Origin: Pseudomonas sp. FP198
GTDB lineage: Bacteria > Pseudomonadota > Gammaproteobacteria > Pseudomonadales > Pseudomonadaceae
Length of the DNA: 64,000 nucleotides
Assembly (NCBI RefSeq): GCF_030687895.1
Contig: NZ_CP117452.1
Coordinates: 434,001 to 498,000, forward strand
Direction: 5' to 3'
In this document: positions 1-12,384 of the stretch, one piece after another
Numbering within the stretch: position 1 is the first letter of the stretch
Layout: each line of letters opens with the position of its first letter
Made by a program: the position numbers and the translations under genes
Notes under the pieces: model-generated
Seen by the model: the letters and a program-made list of their open reading frames with translations, nothing else
Databases searched by the model: none
What the model was told of the DNA's origin: nothing

Positions 1-1479
<1,479 letters not shown>

Positions 1480-1652
1480 CTAGTCACTGTCGCGAAAGGC
1501 GCGAGGCCCAGTGCGTTACCGGGTTTTGCCAAGCACGATGGCGCAGCGGTGGCGGTACAGTCGGGAATGATTTGCCCGGGCAACTGTGCCTTGAACACGT
1601 CGGTGAGCGGTGCAGAATGGACACTCGATCCGCTCTGCCAGGAGTGCAACCG

Positions 1653-2273
1653 ATGGACCTGACCACGCTCGCGGTCTTCATCCCGGCCTGCTTTGCGCTG
1701 AACATGGCGCCGGGCCCGAACAACCTGCTGTCGATCAGCAATGCCTCGCGCTATGGTTTCGTCCGCGCCTGCAGCGGTGGCATCGGCCGTCTGCTGGCAT
1801 TTGCGATCATGATCGCCCTGGCGGCGGTGGGGCTGACGGCGGTGCTGCACACCTCGCAGCTGTTGTTCCTGGGCATCAAGCTCGTCGGTGCCGGTTATCT
1901 TTTTTATCTCGCTGTGCAGTTGTGGCGTGCGCAACCTGAAGCTGCCGGCGAGGCAGAGGCCAGTTCGATGAGCATGGCCAGCCTGGCGCGCCAGGAATTC
2001 CTCGTGGCGATCGGCAACCCGAAGGCAATCCTGCTTTTTACCGCTTTCCTGCCACAGTTCGTTGACCGCGCGGACACCGTCACCCAGCAGTTCGCGGTGC
2101 TGGGCGGGCTGTTCCTGGCGTTGGAATGCGTTGCCATTGGCTTGTATTGCTACATGGGTATTTATGCCCGGCGGCTGTTCGCCCGGCCGAGCGGCAGGCG
2201 GTTGTTCAACCGGATGTGCGCCGGGTTACTCGCCAGTGCAGCGTCGTTTTTGCTGGTGGCGCGGCGGACCTGA
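1653..2273 (+). CDS. LysE/RhtB family amino-acid exporter
   Basis: A 206-residue inner-membrane protein predicted to export an amino acid or related metabolite. The N-terminal motif AFALNMAPGPNNLL-like (seen as FALNMAPGPNN near residues 14-24) and the later GNPKAILLF segment are hallmarks of the LysE/RhtB superfamily, and about six hydrophobic segments are visible. I chose the ATG at 1653, behind CAGGAGTG, over the upstream in-frame start at 1464, because family members begin immediately before the first membrane helix. It is convergent with metK across a strong hairpin. The substrate cannot be read from the sequence. Confidence 0.9.
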   Translation: MDLTTLAVFIPACFALNMAPGPNNLLSISNASRYGFVRACSGGIGRLLAFAIMIALAAVGLTAVLHTSQLLFLGIKLVGAGYLFYLAVQLWRAQPEAAGEAEASSMSMASLARQEFLVAIGNPKAILLFTAFLPQFVDRADTVTQQFAVLGGLFLALECVAIGLYCYMGIYARRLFARPSGRRLFNRMCAGLLASAASFLLVARRT

Positions 2274-2294
2274 ACATTGCTACAGCAGCAGGCG

Positions 2295-2335
2295 CAAAAA
2301 AGCCCCTGGCGACCGGGTCGCCAGGGGCTTTTTCA
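2295..2335. terminator. Bidirectional intrinsic terminator between the exporter and metK
   Basis: A 13-bp perfect stem (2301-2313 pairing with 2317-2329, loop CGG) is flanked by A-run on the left and T-run on the right, so it can stop transcription from both converging genes. Confidence 0.92.
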
Positions 2336-2348
2336 GTGCGGCGGGGTA

Positions 2349-3539
<1,191 letters not shown>

Positions 3540-3558
3540 CTCGATGTTTTCCTACAAG

Positions 3559-4554
3559 TTACCGATGGTGAGTGTCGCCAGCCGGTCGCTGAAAATGGCG
3601 AACCTGGATCTGGAAACCATTACGTAAGCCTACATAGAGGCTTTCCCCGGGCACGAGGCCCGCAGCGGTGGCCCAACGGGCCAGATCGTCCTGTTCAAAC
3701 CCCAGCCAGAGATCACCGCAGGCCTCCTTGGCCCAACTCTGGTTGTGGCTGCATAACTCTGTCACCAACAGGCTACCGCCCGGTTGCAGCAGGTTGGCCA
3801 TGTGCTTGAGTGCATCGGCCGGCGCGGCAAAATGGTGAAGCACCATGTTCAATACAACACAATCGACCTGCAGGCTCACGCCGTTGAGGGCATCGGCCAG
3901 TTGCAGGCGGACATTCGCCAGGGACTCACGTTCGCACACCTGGCGGGCCAGTTCGAGCATCGCCGGGCTGTTGTCCAGCGCGGTCACCTGGCTGAAGCGC
4001 CGCGCCAGTTCCGGCAGGAATGCACCGTCGCCGGGGCCGACTTCCAGCGCCGTGGCGGTGGGCTCGAAGCTCAGCTTGTCCAACAGCGCCACGACGCTGT
4101 CACGGTATTGCGGCAGTCCTGCGATCAGGTCCTGCTGGGCGCGAAATTTCTCTGCTACCCGGGCGAAAAAGTCCTGGCTGGCGGCGGCTCGTTGCCCGTG
4201 TACCTGGGCGATGCGGGCTTGCACGTCCAGCGGCAAGGCCAGTTCGTCCACCTCTTCGAGCAGCGCTGCGTGCAGCTTGCCGCCGAGCAGTTCGGTGTGG
4301 GGCAGGGCGCGGCGGTAGAAAATCGCGTTGCCTTCCCGGCGCGTCGCCACCAGGTCGGCCTGGGCGAGCACCTTCAGATGGTGGCTCATGCCGGATTGGC
4401 CGATGCCGAAGATTTGCGCCAGTTCCAGGACGCCGAACGAGTCGTTGGCCAGGGCGCGCAATACATTGAGCCGCAGCGGATCGCCGCCGGCCTTGCAAAG
4501 GGCCGCCAGCTCATCGCAATCGTCATGGCGAATGGAAGGCACGCGTAAATTCAT
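3559..4554 (-). CDS. ArsR-family regulator fused to a SAM-dependent methyltransferase domain (SahR-like)
   Basis: 331 residues. Residues about 15-90 form an ArsR-type winged helix (GQSGMSHHLKVLAQADLV recognition region). Residues about 150-310 carry a class I methyltransferase fold with the glycine-rich motif EVGPGDG at 171-177 and a following acidic strand. Known ArsR-methyltransferase fusions of the SahR type bind S-adenosylhomocysteine and control SAM-cycle genes. The downstream metK gene and a perfect dyad at 4593-4618 fit that role, but the ligand is inferred. I chose ATG 4554 because homologues start with this MNLRVPS-type sequence; an open frame extends upstream through the dyad, and the ribosome site is weak. 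Confidence 0.9.
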   Translation of the reverse strand: MNLRVPSIRHDDCDELAALCKAGGDPLRLNVLRALANDSFGVLELAQIFGIGQSGMSHHLKVLAQADLVATRREGNAIFYRRALPHTELLGGKLHAALLEEVDELALPLDVQARIAQVHGQRAAASQDFFARVAEKFRAQQDLIAGLPQYRDSVVALLDKLSFEPTATALEVGPGDGAFLPELARRFSQVTALDNSPAMLELARQVCERESLANVRLQLADALNGVSLQVDCVVLNMVLHHFAAPADALKHMANLLQPGGSLLVTELCSHNQSWAKEACGDLWLGFEQDDLARWATAAGLVPGESLYVGLRNGFQIQVRHFQRPAGDTHHR

Positions 4555-4592
4555 GGGGGGCAGTCTAGTGACGGGTCTGGCGCATCGCAAGG

Positions 4593-4618
4593 GCAATATC
4601 AAAAAGTTTTGATATTGC
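4593..4618. promoter_or_regulatory. Perfect dyad upstream of the SahR-like gene, probable operator
   Basis: GCAATATCAAAA at 4593-4604 is repeated as its exact reverse complement at 4607-4618 around a 2-base centre. It lies 38 bp upstream of the regulator's ATG and about 190 bp before tkt. ArsR-family proteins bind such dyads as dimers, so autoregulation of the regulator-metK operon is the simplest reading. It is not a SAH riboswitch: no matching pseudoknot layout was seen. Confidence 0.72.
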
Positions 4619-4808
4619 TCGATAAATGGCACTTCCCGGGAGCAGCTTGACTCTACCCAGCAACAGCGGAAAGGTTTCACCTGGCCGATGCGGCTTTATC
4701 CAGCGCAAATATCGCCTTTGGACGAGTATCTGATTGCCCCGAGGCGGGTGGGTGAGGGAAAATGCTCGCCTTTTTCAGTTTCGTTATTCAAAACCCAGGA
4801 GATCAGCG

Positions 4809-6806
4809 ATGCCCAGCCGTCGTGAGCGTGCCAATGCCATTCGTGCCCTCAGCATGGATGCCGTGCAGAAAGCCAACAGCGGCCATCCCGGTGCCCCCAT
4901 GGGTATGGCGGATATCGCCGAGGTGCTTTGGCGCGACTACCTCAAGCACAACCCGAGCAACCCATCGTTTGCCGACCGCGACCGCTTCGTGCTGTCCAAC
5001 GGCCACGGCTCGATGTTGATCTACTCGCTGCTGCACCTGACCGGCTATGACCTGTCGATCGATGACCTGAAGAATTTCCGCCAGCTGCACAGCCGCACCC
5101 CGGGCCACCCGGAATACGGCTATACCCCGGGCGTAGAAACCACCACCGGTCCGTTGGGCCAGGGCCTGGCCAACGCCGTGGGCTTCGCTTTGGCGGAAAA
5201 AGTCCTGGCGGCGCAGTTCAACCGTCCGGGCCACGACATCGTCGATCACCACACCTACGTGTTCCTGGGTGATGGCTGCATGATGGAAGGCATTTCCCAC
5301 GAAGTCGCTTCTTTGGCCGGTACCCTGGGCCTGGACAAGCTGATCGCCTTCTACGATGACAACGGCATTTCCATCGACGGCGAAGTCGAAGGCTGGTTCA
5401 CCGACGACACCCCCAAGCGCTTCGAAGCCTACAACTGGCTGGTGATTCGCAACGTCGACGGTCACGACCCGGAAGAAATCAAGATCGCCATCGAGACTGC
5501 GCGCAAGAGCGCCCAGCCGACACTGATCTGCTGCAAGACCACCATCGGTTTCGGCTCACCAAACAAGCAGGGCAAGGAAGACTGCCACGGCGCGCCACTG
5601 GGCGCCGAGGAAATCGCCCTGACCCGCGCTGCGCTGAAATGGGAACATGGCCCGTTCGAAATCCCGGCCGATATTTATGCCGAATGGGACGCCAAGGACA
5701 AAGGTCGCGCGGCCGAAGCCGAGTGGGACCAGCGTTTTGCCGCCTACTCCGCCGAATTCCCTGAGCTGGCCAACGAACTGGTACGTCGCCTCAGCGGCGA
5801 GCTGCCGGCCGATTTCGCCGAGAAAGCTTCTGCCTACATCGCCGAAGTCGCGGCCAAGGGCGAAACCATCGCCAGCCGCAAGGCCAGCCAGAACACCCTG
5901 AACGCCTTCGGTCCTCTGCTGCCGGAGCTGCTGGGCGGTTCGGCCGACCTGGCCGGTTCCAACCTGACCCTGTGGAAAGGCTGCAAGGGCGTAACCGCCG
6001 AAGACGCCAGCGGCAACTACATGTACTACGGCGTTCGTGAGTTCGGCATGAGCGCGATCATGAACGGCGTTGCCCTGCACGGCGGCCTGGTGCCTTACGG
6101 CGCGACCTTCCTGATGTTCATGGAATACGCCCGCAACGCCGTGCGCATGTCGGCGCTGATGAAAAAACGCATCCTGTATGTGTTCACCCACGACTCCATC
6201 GGCCTGGGCGAAGACGGCCCGACTCACCAGCCGATCGAGCAACTGGCGAGCCTGCGCTGCACGCCGAACCTGGACACCTGGCGCCCATGCGACGCCGTGG
6301 AGTCCGCTGTGGCCTGGAAACACGCCATCGAGCGCAACGACGGCCCATCGGCGCTGATCTTCTCGCGCCAGAACCTGCAACACCAGGAGCGCGATGCCGG
6401 CCAGATCGGCGACATCAGCCGTGGCGGCTACGTGCTCAAGGACTGCATCGGCGAGCCTGAGCTGATCCTGATCGCCACCGGTTCGGAAGTCGGCCTGGCC
6501 GTCCAGGCCTACGACAAGCTGACCGGGCAGGGCCGCAACGTGCGCGTGGTGTCCATGCCTTGCACCAGCGTGTTCGATGCCCAGGATGCGGGCTACAAGC
6601 AAGCGGTGTTGCCGTTGCAAGTCAGCGCGCGCATTGCCATCGAAGCCGCTCACGCCGATTACTGGTACAAGTACGTGGGCCTGGAAGGCCGCGTGATCGG
6701 CATGACCACCTACGGTGAGTCGGCGCCTGCGTCGGCGCTGTTCGAGGAATTCGGCTTCACCCTGGAGAACATCCTGGGGCAGGCTGAAGAGCTGCTGGAA
6801 GACTGA
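4809..6806 (+). CDS. tkt: Transketolase
   Basis: Thiamine-diphosphate enzyme that transfers two-carbon ketol units in the pentose phosphate and sugar-phosphate pathways. 665 residues, the normal length. [18 protein letters not shown] is near residues 23-40, the ThDP/Mg motif begins GDGCMMEG near residue 154, and the pyrimidine domain region [11 protein letters not shown] is near residue 409. The ATG at 4809 follows AGGAGATCAGCG; the frame is open 25 codons further upstream, but that stretch looks like leader. It opens the tkt-epd-pgk-fba sugar-phosphate cluster usual in Pseudomonas. Confidence 0.98.
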   Translation: MPSRRERANAIRALSMDAVQKANSGHPGAPMGMADIAEVLWRDYLKHNPSNPSFADRDRFVLSNGHGSMLIYSLLHLTGYDLSIDDLKNFRQLHSRTPGHPEYGYTPGVETTTGPLGQGLANAVGFALAEKVLAAQFNRPGHDIVDHHTYVFLGDGCMMEGISHEVASLAGTLGLDKLIAFYDDNGISIDGEVEGWFTDDTPKRFEAYNWLVIRNVDGHDPEEIKIAIETARKSAQPTLICCKTTIGFGSPNKQGKEDCHGAPLGAEEIALTRAALKWEHGPFEIPADIYAEWDAKDKGRAAEAEWDQRFAAYSAEFPELANELVRRLSGELPADFAEKASAYIAEVAAKGETIASRKASQNTLNAFGPLLPELLGGSADLAGSNLTLWKGCKGVTAEDASGNYMYYGVREFGMSAIMNGVALHGGLVPYGATFLMFMEYARNAVRMSALMKKRILYVFTHDSIGLGEDGPTHQPIEQLASLRCTPNLDTWRPCDAVESAVAWKHAIERNDGPSALIFSRQNLQHQERDAGQIGDISRGGYVLKDCIGEPELILIATGSEVGLAVQAYDKLTGQGRNVRVVSMPCTSVFDAQDAGYKQAVLPLQVSARIAIEAAHADYWYKYVGLEGRVIGMTTYGESAPASALFEEFGFTLENILGQAEELLED

Positions 6807-6830
6807 TCTGTAAAAGGTTGTCTCTGCTGA

Positions 6831-6904
6831 CGCCATCGCGAGCGAGCTCGCTCCCACAAGGATCTCCACTGACCCTGTGGGAGCGAGCTTGCTCGCGATA
6901 GCGG
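6831..6904. repeat. Paired REP element (BIME), type GTGGGAGCGAGC
   Basis: Two head-to-head copies at about 6831-6858 and 6875-6904, each able to form a hairpin, fill the gap between tkt and epd. Confidence 0.93.
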
Positions 6905-6954
6905 TGGTGCAGGCAATGCTGGTCTTAACGGATTCACCCGATCAGAGAACCCCC

Positions 6955-8008
6955 ATGCCCCAACCGCGTCCCTACAAAGTTGCACTCAACGGCTACGGCC
7001 GCATTGGTCGTTGCGTCTTGCGTGCGTTGTTCGAGCGAGGGGCAAAGGCCGGGTTCGAGATTGTGGCCATCAACGATCTGGCCGACATGGCCAGCATTGA
7101 ATACCTGACACGCTTTGACTCCACCCACGGCCGGTTTCCCGGCGAAGTGCGGGTCGAGGGCGATTGTCTGTACATTAATGGCGACTGCGTGAAGATCCTG
7201 CGCAGCGCCACGCCCGAAGGCATCGATTGGGCGTCCCTGAACGTTCTGGTGCTTGAATGCTCCGGTGCCTATAACACTCGCGACGATGGCCAGCGCTTCA
7301 TCGCTGCCGGCGCGCCACGGGTGCTGTTCTCCCAACCGATGGCCAGCGAGGCCGACGTTGACGCCACCATCGTCTACGGGGTGAACCCAGGACTGCCTGA
7401 CCGGCGAGGAGCTGCTGGTGTCCAACGCGTCCTGCACCACCAACTGCGGCGTGCCGCTGTTGCGCCTGCTGGACCAGGCTATCGGCCTGGAATACGTGTC
7501 GATCACCACCATCCACTCGGCGATGAACGATCAGCCGGTGATTGACGCCTATCACCACGAGGATTTGCGCCGTACCCGTTCGGCCTTCCAGTCGGTGATT
7601 CCGGTGTCCACTGGTCTGGCGCGCGGCATTGAACGGCTGTTGCCGGAACTTGCCGGGCGAATTCAGGCCAAAGCCGTGCGGGTGCCGACGGTCAACGTGT
7701 CCTGCCTCGACATCACGATGCAGACCGTGAGCGATACCGACGCCACCGAGGTCAACCGGATCCTGCGCGAAGCCGCCACCAGCGGCCCGCTCAAAGGCCT
7801 CCTGGCCTACACCGAGTTGCCTCACGCCAGTTGTGATTTCAACCACGACCCACATTCGGCCATCGTCGATGCCAGCCAGACCCGCGTTTCCGGGCCCAGG
7901 CTTGTGAACATCCTGGCCTGGTTCGACAACGAATGGGGTTTTGCCAATCGTATGCTGGACGTTGCCGAGCATTACCTGCAAACCGCTTCCAATAAACCTG
8001 CTCTCTAA
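6955..8008 (+). pseudogene. epd: D-erythrose-4-phosphate dehydrogenase with a +1 frameshift
   Basis: Epd oxidises erythrose-4-phosphate to 4-phosphoerythronate for pyridoxal phosphate synthesis and belongs to the GAPDH family. The N-terminal NAD motif NGYGRIGR is intact. The reading frame breaks in a CCC run at 7386-7388: with one C removed the text reads [22 protein letters not shown] and continues to the normal end at 8008, giving 350 residues. The catalytic cysteine (Cys160 in the repaired frame, SNASCTTN) lies after the break. As written, the first frame stops at 7545 without active-site residues. All downstream motifs are well conserved, so sequence error or very recent mutation are both possible. 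It is followed 24 bp later by pgk. Confidence 0.88.
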
Positions 8009-8032
8009 ACAGTTACCCAGGAATTGCGACCC

Positions 8033-9196
8033 ATGACCGTGTTGAAGATGTCCGACCTCGATCTGCAAGGTAAGCGCGTACTGATTCGCGAAGACCTCAA
8101 CGTTCCCGTCAAGGACGGTGTTGTCACCAGCGACGCGCGCATCCTGGCCTCGCTGCCGACCATCAAGCTGGCCCTGGAAAAAGGCGCGGCGGTGATGGTC
8201 TGCTCGCACCTGGGCCGTCCGACCGAAGGCGAATTCTCGGCCGAGAACAGCCTCAAGCCAGTGGCGGACTACCTGAGCAAGGCCCTGGGCCGTGACGTGC
8301 CGTTGATCGCCGATTACCTGGGCGGCGTCGACGTCAAGGCTGGCGATGTCGTGCTGTTCGAAAACGTGCGCTTCAACAAGGGCGAGAAAAAGAACGCCGA
8401 TGAGCTGGCCCAGCAATACGCCGCCCTGTGCGACGTGTTCGTGATGGACGCCTTCGGCACCGCGCACCGCGCCGAGGGCTCGACCCACGGCGTGGCCAAG
8501 TTCGCCAAAGTCGCCGCCGCAGGTCCGTTGCTGGCGGCCGAGCTGGACGCGCTGGGCAAGGCCCTGGGCTCGCCGGCCCAGCCGATGGCCGCCATCGTTG
8601 CCGGCTCCAAGGTTTCGACCAAGCTGGACGTGCTCAACAGCCTGAGCCAGGTCTGCAACCAGTTGATCGTCGGTGGCGGCATCGCCAACACCTTCCTCGC
8701 CGCCGCCGGTCACCCGGTAGGCAAGTCCCTGTACGAGCCGGATCTGCTGGACACCGCCCGTGATATCGCCGCCAAGGTCAGCGTACCGTTGCCGGTGGAC
8801 GTGGTGGTTGCCAAGGAGTTCGCCGAAAGCGCCACCGCCACCGTCAAGCTGATCGACGACGTGGCCGAGGACGACATGATCCTCGACATCGGTCCGCAAA
8901 CCGCAGCCAACTTCGCCGAACTGCTGAAATCCTCCCAGACCATCCTGTGGAACGGTCCGGTCGGTGTGTTCGAGTTCGACCAGTTTGGCAACGGCACCAA
9001 GGTGCTGGCCCAGGCGATCGCCGAAAGCGCTGCGTTTTCCATCGCGGGCGGTGGCGACACCCTGGCCGCCATCGATAAATATGGCGTAGCCGAGCAGATC
9101 TCCTACATTTCTACCGGTGGCGGCGCGTTCCTCGAATTCGTCGAGGGCAAAGTGCTGCCTGCCGTGGAAGTCCTGGAAAGCCGGGCCAAGGCCTGA
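8033..9196 (+). CDS. pgk: Phosphoglycerate kinase
   Basis: Interconverts 1,3-bisphosphoglycerate and 3-phosphoglycerate with ATP formation. 387 residues, normal for bacterial Pgk. The substrate-binding RLDLNVP-type motif appears as [11 protein letters not shown] (about residues 22-32), HLGRPTEG is near residue 60, and the C-terminal nucleotide loop [12 protein letters not shown] is near residue 340. The ATG at 8033 was preferred to a TTG at 8024 because a CAGGAATT site lies at normal distance. It is cotranscribed with epd and probably with the following lipoprotein genes. Confidence 0.98.
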   Translation: MTVLKMSDLDLQGKRVLIREDLNVPVKDGVVTSDARILASLPTIKLALEKGAAVMVCSHLGRPTEGEFSAENSLKPVADYLSKALGRDVPLIADYLGGVDVKAGDVVLFENVRFNKGEKKNADELAQQYAALCDVFVMDAFGTAHRAEGSTHGVAKFAKVAAAGPLLAAELDALGKALGSPAQPMAAIVAGSKVSTKLDVLNSLSQVCNQLIVGGGIANTFLAAAGHPVGKSLYEPDLLDTARDIAAKVSVPLPVDVVVAKEFAESATATVKLIDDVAEDDMILDIGPQTAANFAELLKSSQTILWNGPVGVFEFDQFGNGTKVLAQAIAESAAFSIAGGGDTLAAIDKYGVAEQISYISTGGGAFLEFVEGKVLPAVEVLESRAKA

Positions 9197-9227
9197 GGCG
9201 ACGTTGACCAGGCAAAGGAGTGTTCCG

Positions 9228-9452
9228 ATGGTCAAGACGTTCATGTCGCTGATAGCCGCGACGCTGTTGGTGGCCTGCTCGAGCAGCCCGCAAGCCACCG
9301 CGCCGGATACGCCGGTGCCAGTGCCTGAGCAAGGCTGTTATCAGGCTGACTGGCAGGCCGAGACCAACCCGGTACTGAACAAGCGTTCCGGGCCGGACGG
9401 CCTGGATAAATACGAGACGCAGGCGCCGGTCAAGGAACATGGTTGCCCTTGA
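9228..9452 (+). CDS. Small lipoprotein of unknown function
   Basis: 74 residues. A short signal peptide ends in a lipobox, LLVAC, so Cys17 should be lipidated. The mature part is proline-rich and then contains CYQADWQAETNPVLNK and KEHGCP, with two further cysteines. An AAAGGAG ribosome site sits 8 bases before ATG 9228. It lies 31 bp after pgk and 56 bp before another small lipoprotein gene, probably in the same transcript. No function can be assigned. Confidence 0.8.
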   Translation: MVKTFMSLIAATLLVACSSSPQATAPDTPVPVPEQGCYQADWQAETNPVLNKRSGPDGLDKYETQAPVKEHGCP

Positions 9453-9508
9453 CGGGTCAGACTCTTAACTCATGGCGAGCGGCACGGGCCGCCCGTCGAG
9501 GAACACGG

Positions 9509-9844
9509 ATGAAAGGCTTTATCGCCGTCGTGGCGTTGGCATTGTTGGCCGGTTGCTCGCAACTGGGTTTTTTGCAGTCGTCCGAGCCTGCTGCAGGGGG
9601 TTGGACGAGTTGGACATGTGACAGCGAGGCCAAGGTGCTCTGGCGTTATGCCGATGCTGCGCGCAAGGAAGTCGATGTCCGGCTGGGCGGCGCTGACAAG
9701 GTTTATCGCCTCAAGCTCGAACCCGGCGCCGAAGGTTCGCTGTACAGCGATGACATGCTGGCGTTGCACATCAAGGGTGAGGAAGGCCTGGCGTATTGGG
9801 TCGCCACCAATGATCTGATTGGGCGGGGCTGCAAGGCCGATTGA
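9509..9844 (+). CDS. MliC-like membrane-bound lysozyme inhibitor lipoprotein
   Basis: 111 residues. The signal peptide ends with the lipobox LLAGC. The mature domain has the MliC pattern: WTCDSEAKVLWRY at the start, then EGSLYSDDMLALHIKGEEG, matching the family's SG-x-x-Y and lysine region that enters the active site of C-type lysozyme. MliC proteins protect the cell wall from host lysozyme from the outer membrane or periplasm. Start ATG 9509 follows GAGGAAC. The assignment rests on motif resemblance and could be a divergent member. Confidence 0.8.
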   Translation: MKGFIAVVALALLAGCSQLGFLQSSEPAAGGWTSWTCDSEAKVLWRYADAARKEVDVRLGGADKVYRLKLEPGAEGSLYSDDMLALHIKGEEGLAYWVATNDLIGRGCKAD

Positions 9845-9891
9845 CAGGATTCATCTGATTTACACAGATCTGAACAGGGAAGCAGTTCCAA

Positions 9892-9982
9892 TGTGGGAGC
9901 GAGCTTGCTCGCGATAGCGGTCCATCAGGCAACAGAGATGTTGAATGTGCCACCCTCATCGCGAGCAAGCTCGCTCCCACAG
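9892..9982. repeat. Paired REP element (BIME), type GTGGGAGCGAGC
   Basis: Two inverted copies at 9892-9920 and about 9955-9982, in the gap before fba. Confidence 0.93.
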
Positions 9983-10119
9983 GGATCGCGTCAATGTTTG
10001 GGTTTGGCGATACGGAACACGCAGGTTCGGGCCAGCCCCGACCCGCAATGACTTGAATAGCCGCCGCCGCTCCGGCAGGCTGGCACGATTAACGACCCTC
10101 GACCGGGAGAGACACACTA

Positions 10120-11184
10120 ATGGCACTTATCAGCATGCGTCAGATGCTGGACCACGCAGCCGAGTTCGGCTACGGCGTCCCAGCCTTTAACGTCAACAAC
10201 CTTGAGCAGATGCGCGCCATCATGGAAGCCGCTGACAAGACTGACTCCCCGGTGATCGTCCAGGCTTCGGCCGGCGCTCGCAAATACGCCGGCGCGCCGT
10301 TCCTGCGTCACCTGATCCTGGCGGCAATCGAAGAATTCCCGCACATCCCGGTGTGCATGCACCAGGACCACGGCACCAGCCCTGACGTCTGCCAGCGCTC
10401 CATCCAGCTGGGCTTCAGCTCGGTCATGATGGACGGCTCCCTGGGCGAAGACGGCAAGACCCCGACCGACTACGAATACAACGTCCGCGTCACCCAGCAA
10501 ACCGTCGCCATGGCCCACGCCTGCGGCGTCTCGGTGGAAGGTGAGCTGGGTTGCCTGGGCTCGCTGGAAACCGGCATGGCCGGTGAAGAAGATGGCATCG
10601 GCGCCGAAGGCGTGCTGGATCACAGCCAGATGCTGACCGACCCGGAAGAAGCCGCCGACTTCGTCAAGAAAACCCAGGTCGACGCCTTGGCGATCGCCAT
10701 CGGCACCAGCCACGGCGCGTATAAGTTCACCAAGCCGCCTACCGGCGACGTGCTGGCGATCGACCGCATCAAGGAAATCCACAAGCGCATCCCCAACACT
10801 CACCTGGTGATGCACGGTTCTTCCTCGGTACCGCAGGAGTGGCTGGCGATCATCAACCAGTACGGTGGCGACATCAAGGAAACCTACGGCGTGCCGGTCG
10901 AGGAAATCGTCGAAGGCATCAAGTACGGCGTGCGCAAAGTCAACATCGACACTGACCTGCGCCTGGCTTCCACCGGTGCCATGCGTCGTCTGATGGCGAC
11001 CAATCCTAGCGAGTTCGATCCGCGTAAATTCTTCGGGGCGACTGTTACTGCGATGCGTGATGTGTGTATCGCGCGTTATGAGGCGTTTGGTACGGCGGGT
11101 AATGCTTCGAAGATTAAGCCGATCTCTTTGGAAGCCATGTACCAGCGGTATTTGAAGGGTGAGTTGAACGCTAAGGTTAATTGA
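10120..11184 (+). CDS. fba: Class II fructose-1,6-bisphosphate aldolase
   Basis: Zinc-dependent aldol cleavage and synthesis of fructose-1,6-bisphosphate, mainly gluconeogenic in Pseudomonas. 354 residues. MHQDHG near residue 81 provides a metal-binding histidine, [11 protein letters not shown] near residue 135 follows the family pattern, [10 protein letters not shown] near residue 199 and HGSSSVP near residue 230 supply the remaining zinc and phosphate ligands. The start at 10120 follows GGGAGAGAC. It is separated from the lipoprotein genes by a REP pair and ends at a clear terminator. Confidence 0.98.
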   Translation: MALISMRQMLDHAAEFGYGVPAFNVNNLEQMRAIMEAADKTDSPVIVQASAGARKYAGAPFLRHLILAAIEEFPHIPVCMHQDHGTSPDVCQRSIQLGFSSVMMDGSLGEDGKTPTDYEYNVRVTQQTVAMAHACGVSVEGELGCLGSLETGMAGEEDGIGAEGVLDHSQMLTDPEEAADFVKKTQVDALAIAIGTSHGAYKFTKPPTGDVLAIDRIKEIHKRIPNTHLVMHGSSSVPQEWLAIINQYGGDIKETYGVPVEEIVEGIKYGVRKVNIDTDLRLASTGAMRRLMATNPSEFDPRKFFGATVTAMRDVCIARYEAFGTAGNASKIKPISLEAMYQRYLKGELNAKVN

Positions 11185-11201
11185 TGGTTTAGCGTTGTTG
11201 G

Positions 11202-11227
11202 AAAACCCGCAGTGATGCGGGTTTTTT
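11202..11227 (+). terminator. Intrinsic terminator of fba
   Basis: Stem AAAACCCGC (11202-11210) pairs with GCGGGTTTT (11217-11225) around a 6-base loop and runs into further T residues. Confidence 0.92.
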
Positions 11228-11249
11228 ATGCTTGGGATGTTGTGGTTTT

Positions 11250-11606
11250 GTGTGTATATCCGTTTTTTTGGTGATGGCTGCTTATGGTTACGCTCTTACA
11301 GCGTCTCACTTTTGAGAAGCGCAAAAGTAAGCAAAACGCTTTTGCCCCACCACTTGGTGCCTCGCCTAGGCTCGGCATGCCCTCACTCCGGCATTGCTCC
11401 GTGGGCCCGCCGCGAAGGGCCGTCCCTGGCCCAGCGCGGCTATCCCGGCATCCATGCCGGGATGCCCCCTCCACAATACCTGCGTTCGGCCATCGTGGTT
11501 AACGGGGCGCCCGAGATCAACGTCCACCACGAGGCGGCCTGGTAGCCGACCTGGTTCTGGATGAGGTTCGCGTTGCCCCTGTGGGAGCCTGCTCGCGAAG
11601 GCGAGG
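11250..11606 (+). repeat. Dispersed Pseudomonas intergenic repeat, long copy
   Basis: The outer parts (GTGTATATCCG...GGCTGCTTATGGTT near 11250-11320 and GAGGCGGCCTGGTAGCC onwards from about 11530) recur in opposite orientation at 12385-12533. The inner 200 bases, rich in GCC-type hairpins (for example CCCGGCATCCATGCCGGG), are absent from that copy. The right end is a degenerate REP. I remember this sequence as widespread between genes in fluorescent pseudomonads; that is memory, not a search result. No coding potential was seen. Confidence 0.75.
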
Positions 11607-11658
11607 TGTCAGTCGATGAGGATATTGGATAAGCAGGCTTCCTGGTGAGCTGCTTGCA

Positions 11659-11973
11659 TCAATCTTCCTGCTCGGTCTGCAAAGCGACCTTGAAGTCCTG
11701 TCCGCCGTAAAACACGCCCAAGATGAAAACCTGTTCGGGTTCAACGACAAAGGCGATCACAGTCCGTTTGCGGTAGTTTGTTATACGCAACCCCGGCCGT
11801 ATATCGTCCCTCTGGTCCCCTCGGTGCGGGAATGTCCATAGGTCTTCACAGTAGGTCGCAATAGCGTCGGTATACCTATGGGCAATTTTCGGCGAAGCCG
11901 CTGCGGCAATGTAGCGATAGAGCGCAGCTAATTGCTCAAGGGCTTCCGGTGCAAACTTGACGGTATAGGCCAT
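11659..11973 (-). CDS. parE: Type II toxin, RelE/ParE superfamily (ParE-like)
   Basis: 104 residues. It begins MAYTVKFAPEALEQLAALYRYIA, the amphipathic helical hairpin of ParE/RelE toxins, and ends in the beta strands RITNYRKRTVIAFVV and VFILGVFYGGQDF. ParE members poison DNA gyrase, but the target cannot be proved from sequence. The start codon overlaps the antitoxin stop in a TGATG arrangement, so translation is coupled. The pair lies between inverted copies of a dispersed repeat. Confidence 0.9.
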   Translation of the reverse strand: MAYTVKFAPEALEQLAALYRYIAAAASPKIAHRYTDAIATYCEDLWTFPHRGDQRDDIRPGLRITNYRKRTVIAFVVEPEQVFILGVFYGGQDFKVALQTEQED

Positions 11974-12251
11974 CAGGATTCAGCAGTGAGGTTCTGGTGC
12001 TCTGCCGCCAATCGGGAGCGCACATCATCAGCGCCTAGTGCACGCGACGGATCAGCTTTCAAGGCATCGTAAGCAGGAGCTACCTGGCCTATAAGCCAGT
12101 TTTCCAAAGCACGATCACGAGCCAGTAGCGCGCGCAGCCCATCGCGAATGACTTCACTTTCAGTCGCGTACTCGCCAGCGGCCACCTTGGCTTTCACTAG
12201 GTCAGCCATTTGGTTGGGCAGGGTGATGCTGAATTGTTGAGTGCTACGCAT
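11973..12251 (-). CDS. parD: Type II antitoxin, ParD-like ribbon-helix-helix
   Basis: 92 residues. The N-terminus TQQFSITLPNQMADLV is a ribbon-helix-helix strand and helix, followed by GEYATESEVIRDGLRALL, typical of ParD. The C-terminal third should wrap the toxin. The ATG at 12251 is chosen because family members start just before the beta strand; the frame is open far upstream, but that sequence is repeat DNA. A palindrome at 12271-12285 is the likely autoregulatory operator. Confidence 0.9.
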   Translation of the reverse strand: MRSTQQFSITLPNQMADLVKAKVAAGEYATESEVIRDGLRALLARDRALENWLIGQVAPAYDALKADPSRALGADDVRSRLAAEHQNLTAES

Positions 12252-12270
12252 GACGGACCCCTTGAGACGA

Positions 12271-12285
12271 TAGGATTTAATCCTA
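12271..12285. promoter_or_regulatory. Palindrome upstream of parDE, probable operator
   Basis: TAGGATT and AATCCTA form a perfect 7-bp inverted repeat around one central base, 19 bp upstream of the antitoxin ATG. Ribbon-helix-helix antitoxins usually repress their own operon through such sites. Confidence 0.6.
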
Positions 12286-12384
12286 CTCTGCTCAGAAGAA
12301 TATGCACATGACCTCCTGTCATCACCTAGGCTTGGCAAGCGGAAAGTGGATGAGCATGTGCGTTGAGGATATTTGAATGACTGG

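Noticed and set aside
3540..4808. SAH or SAM riboswitch upstream of metK
   Set aside because: No matching conserved core was found; control is better explained by the ArsR-methyltransferase protein and its dyad.
7298..9298. Long minus-strand frame of 666 codons opposite epd and pgk
   Set aside because: It mirrors strongly conserved genes on the plus strand, has no family motif, and is expected from high third-position GC.
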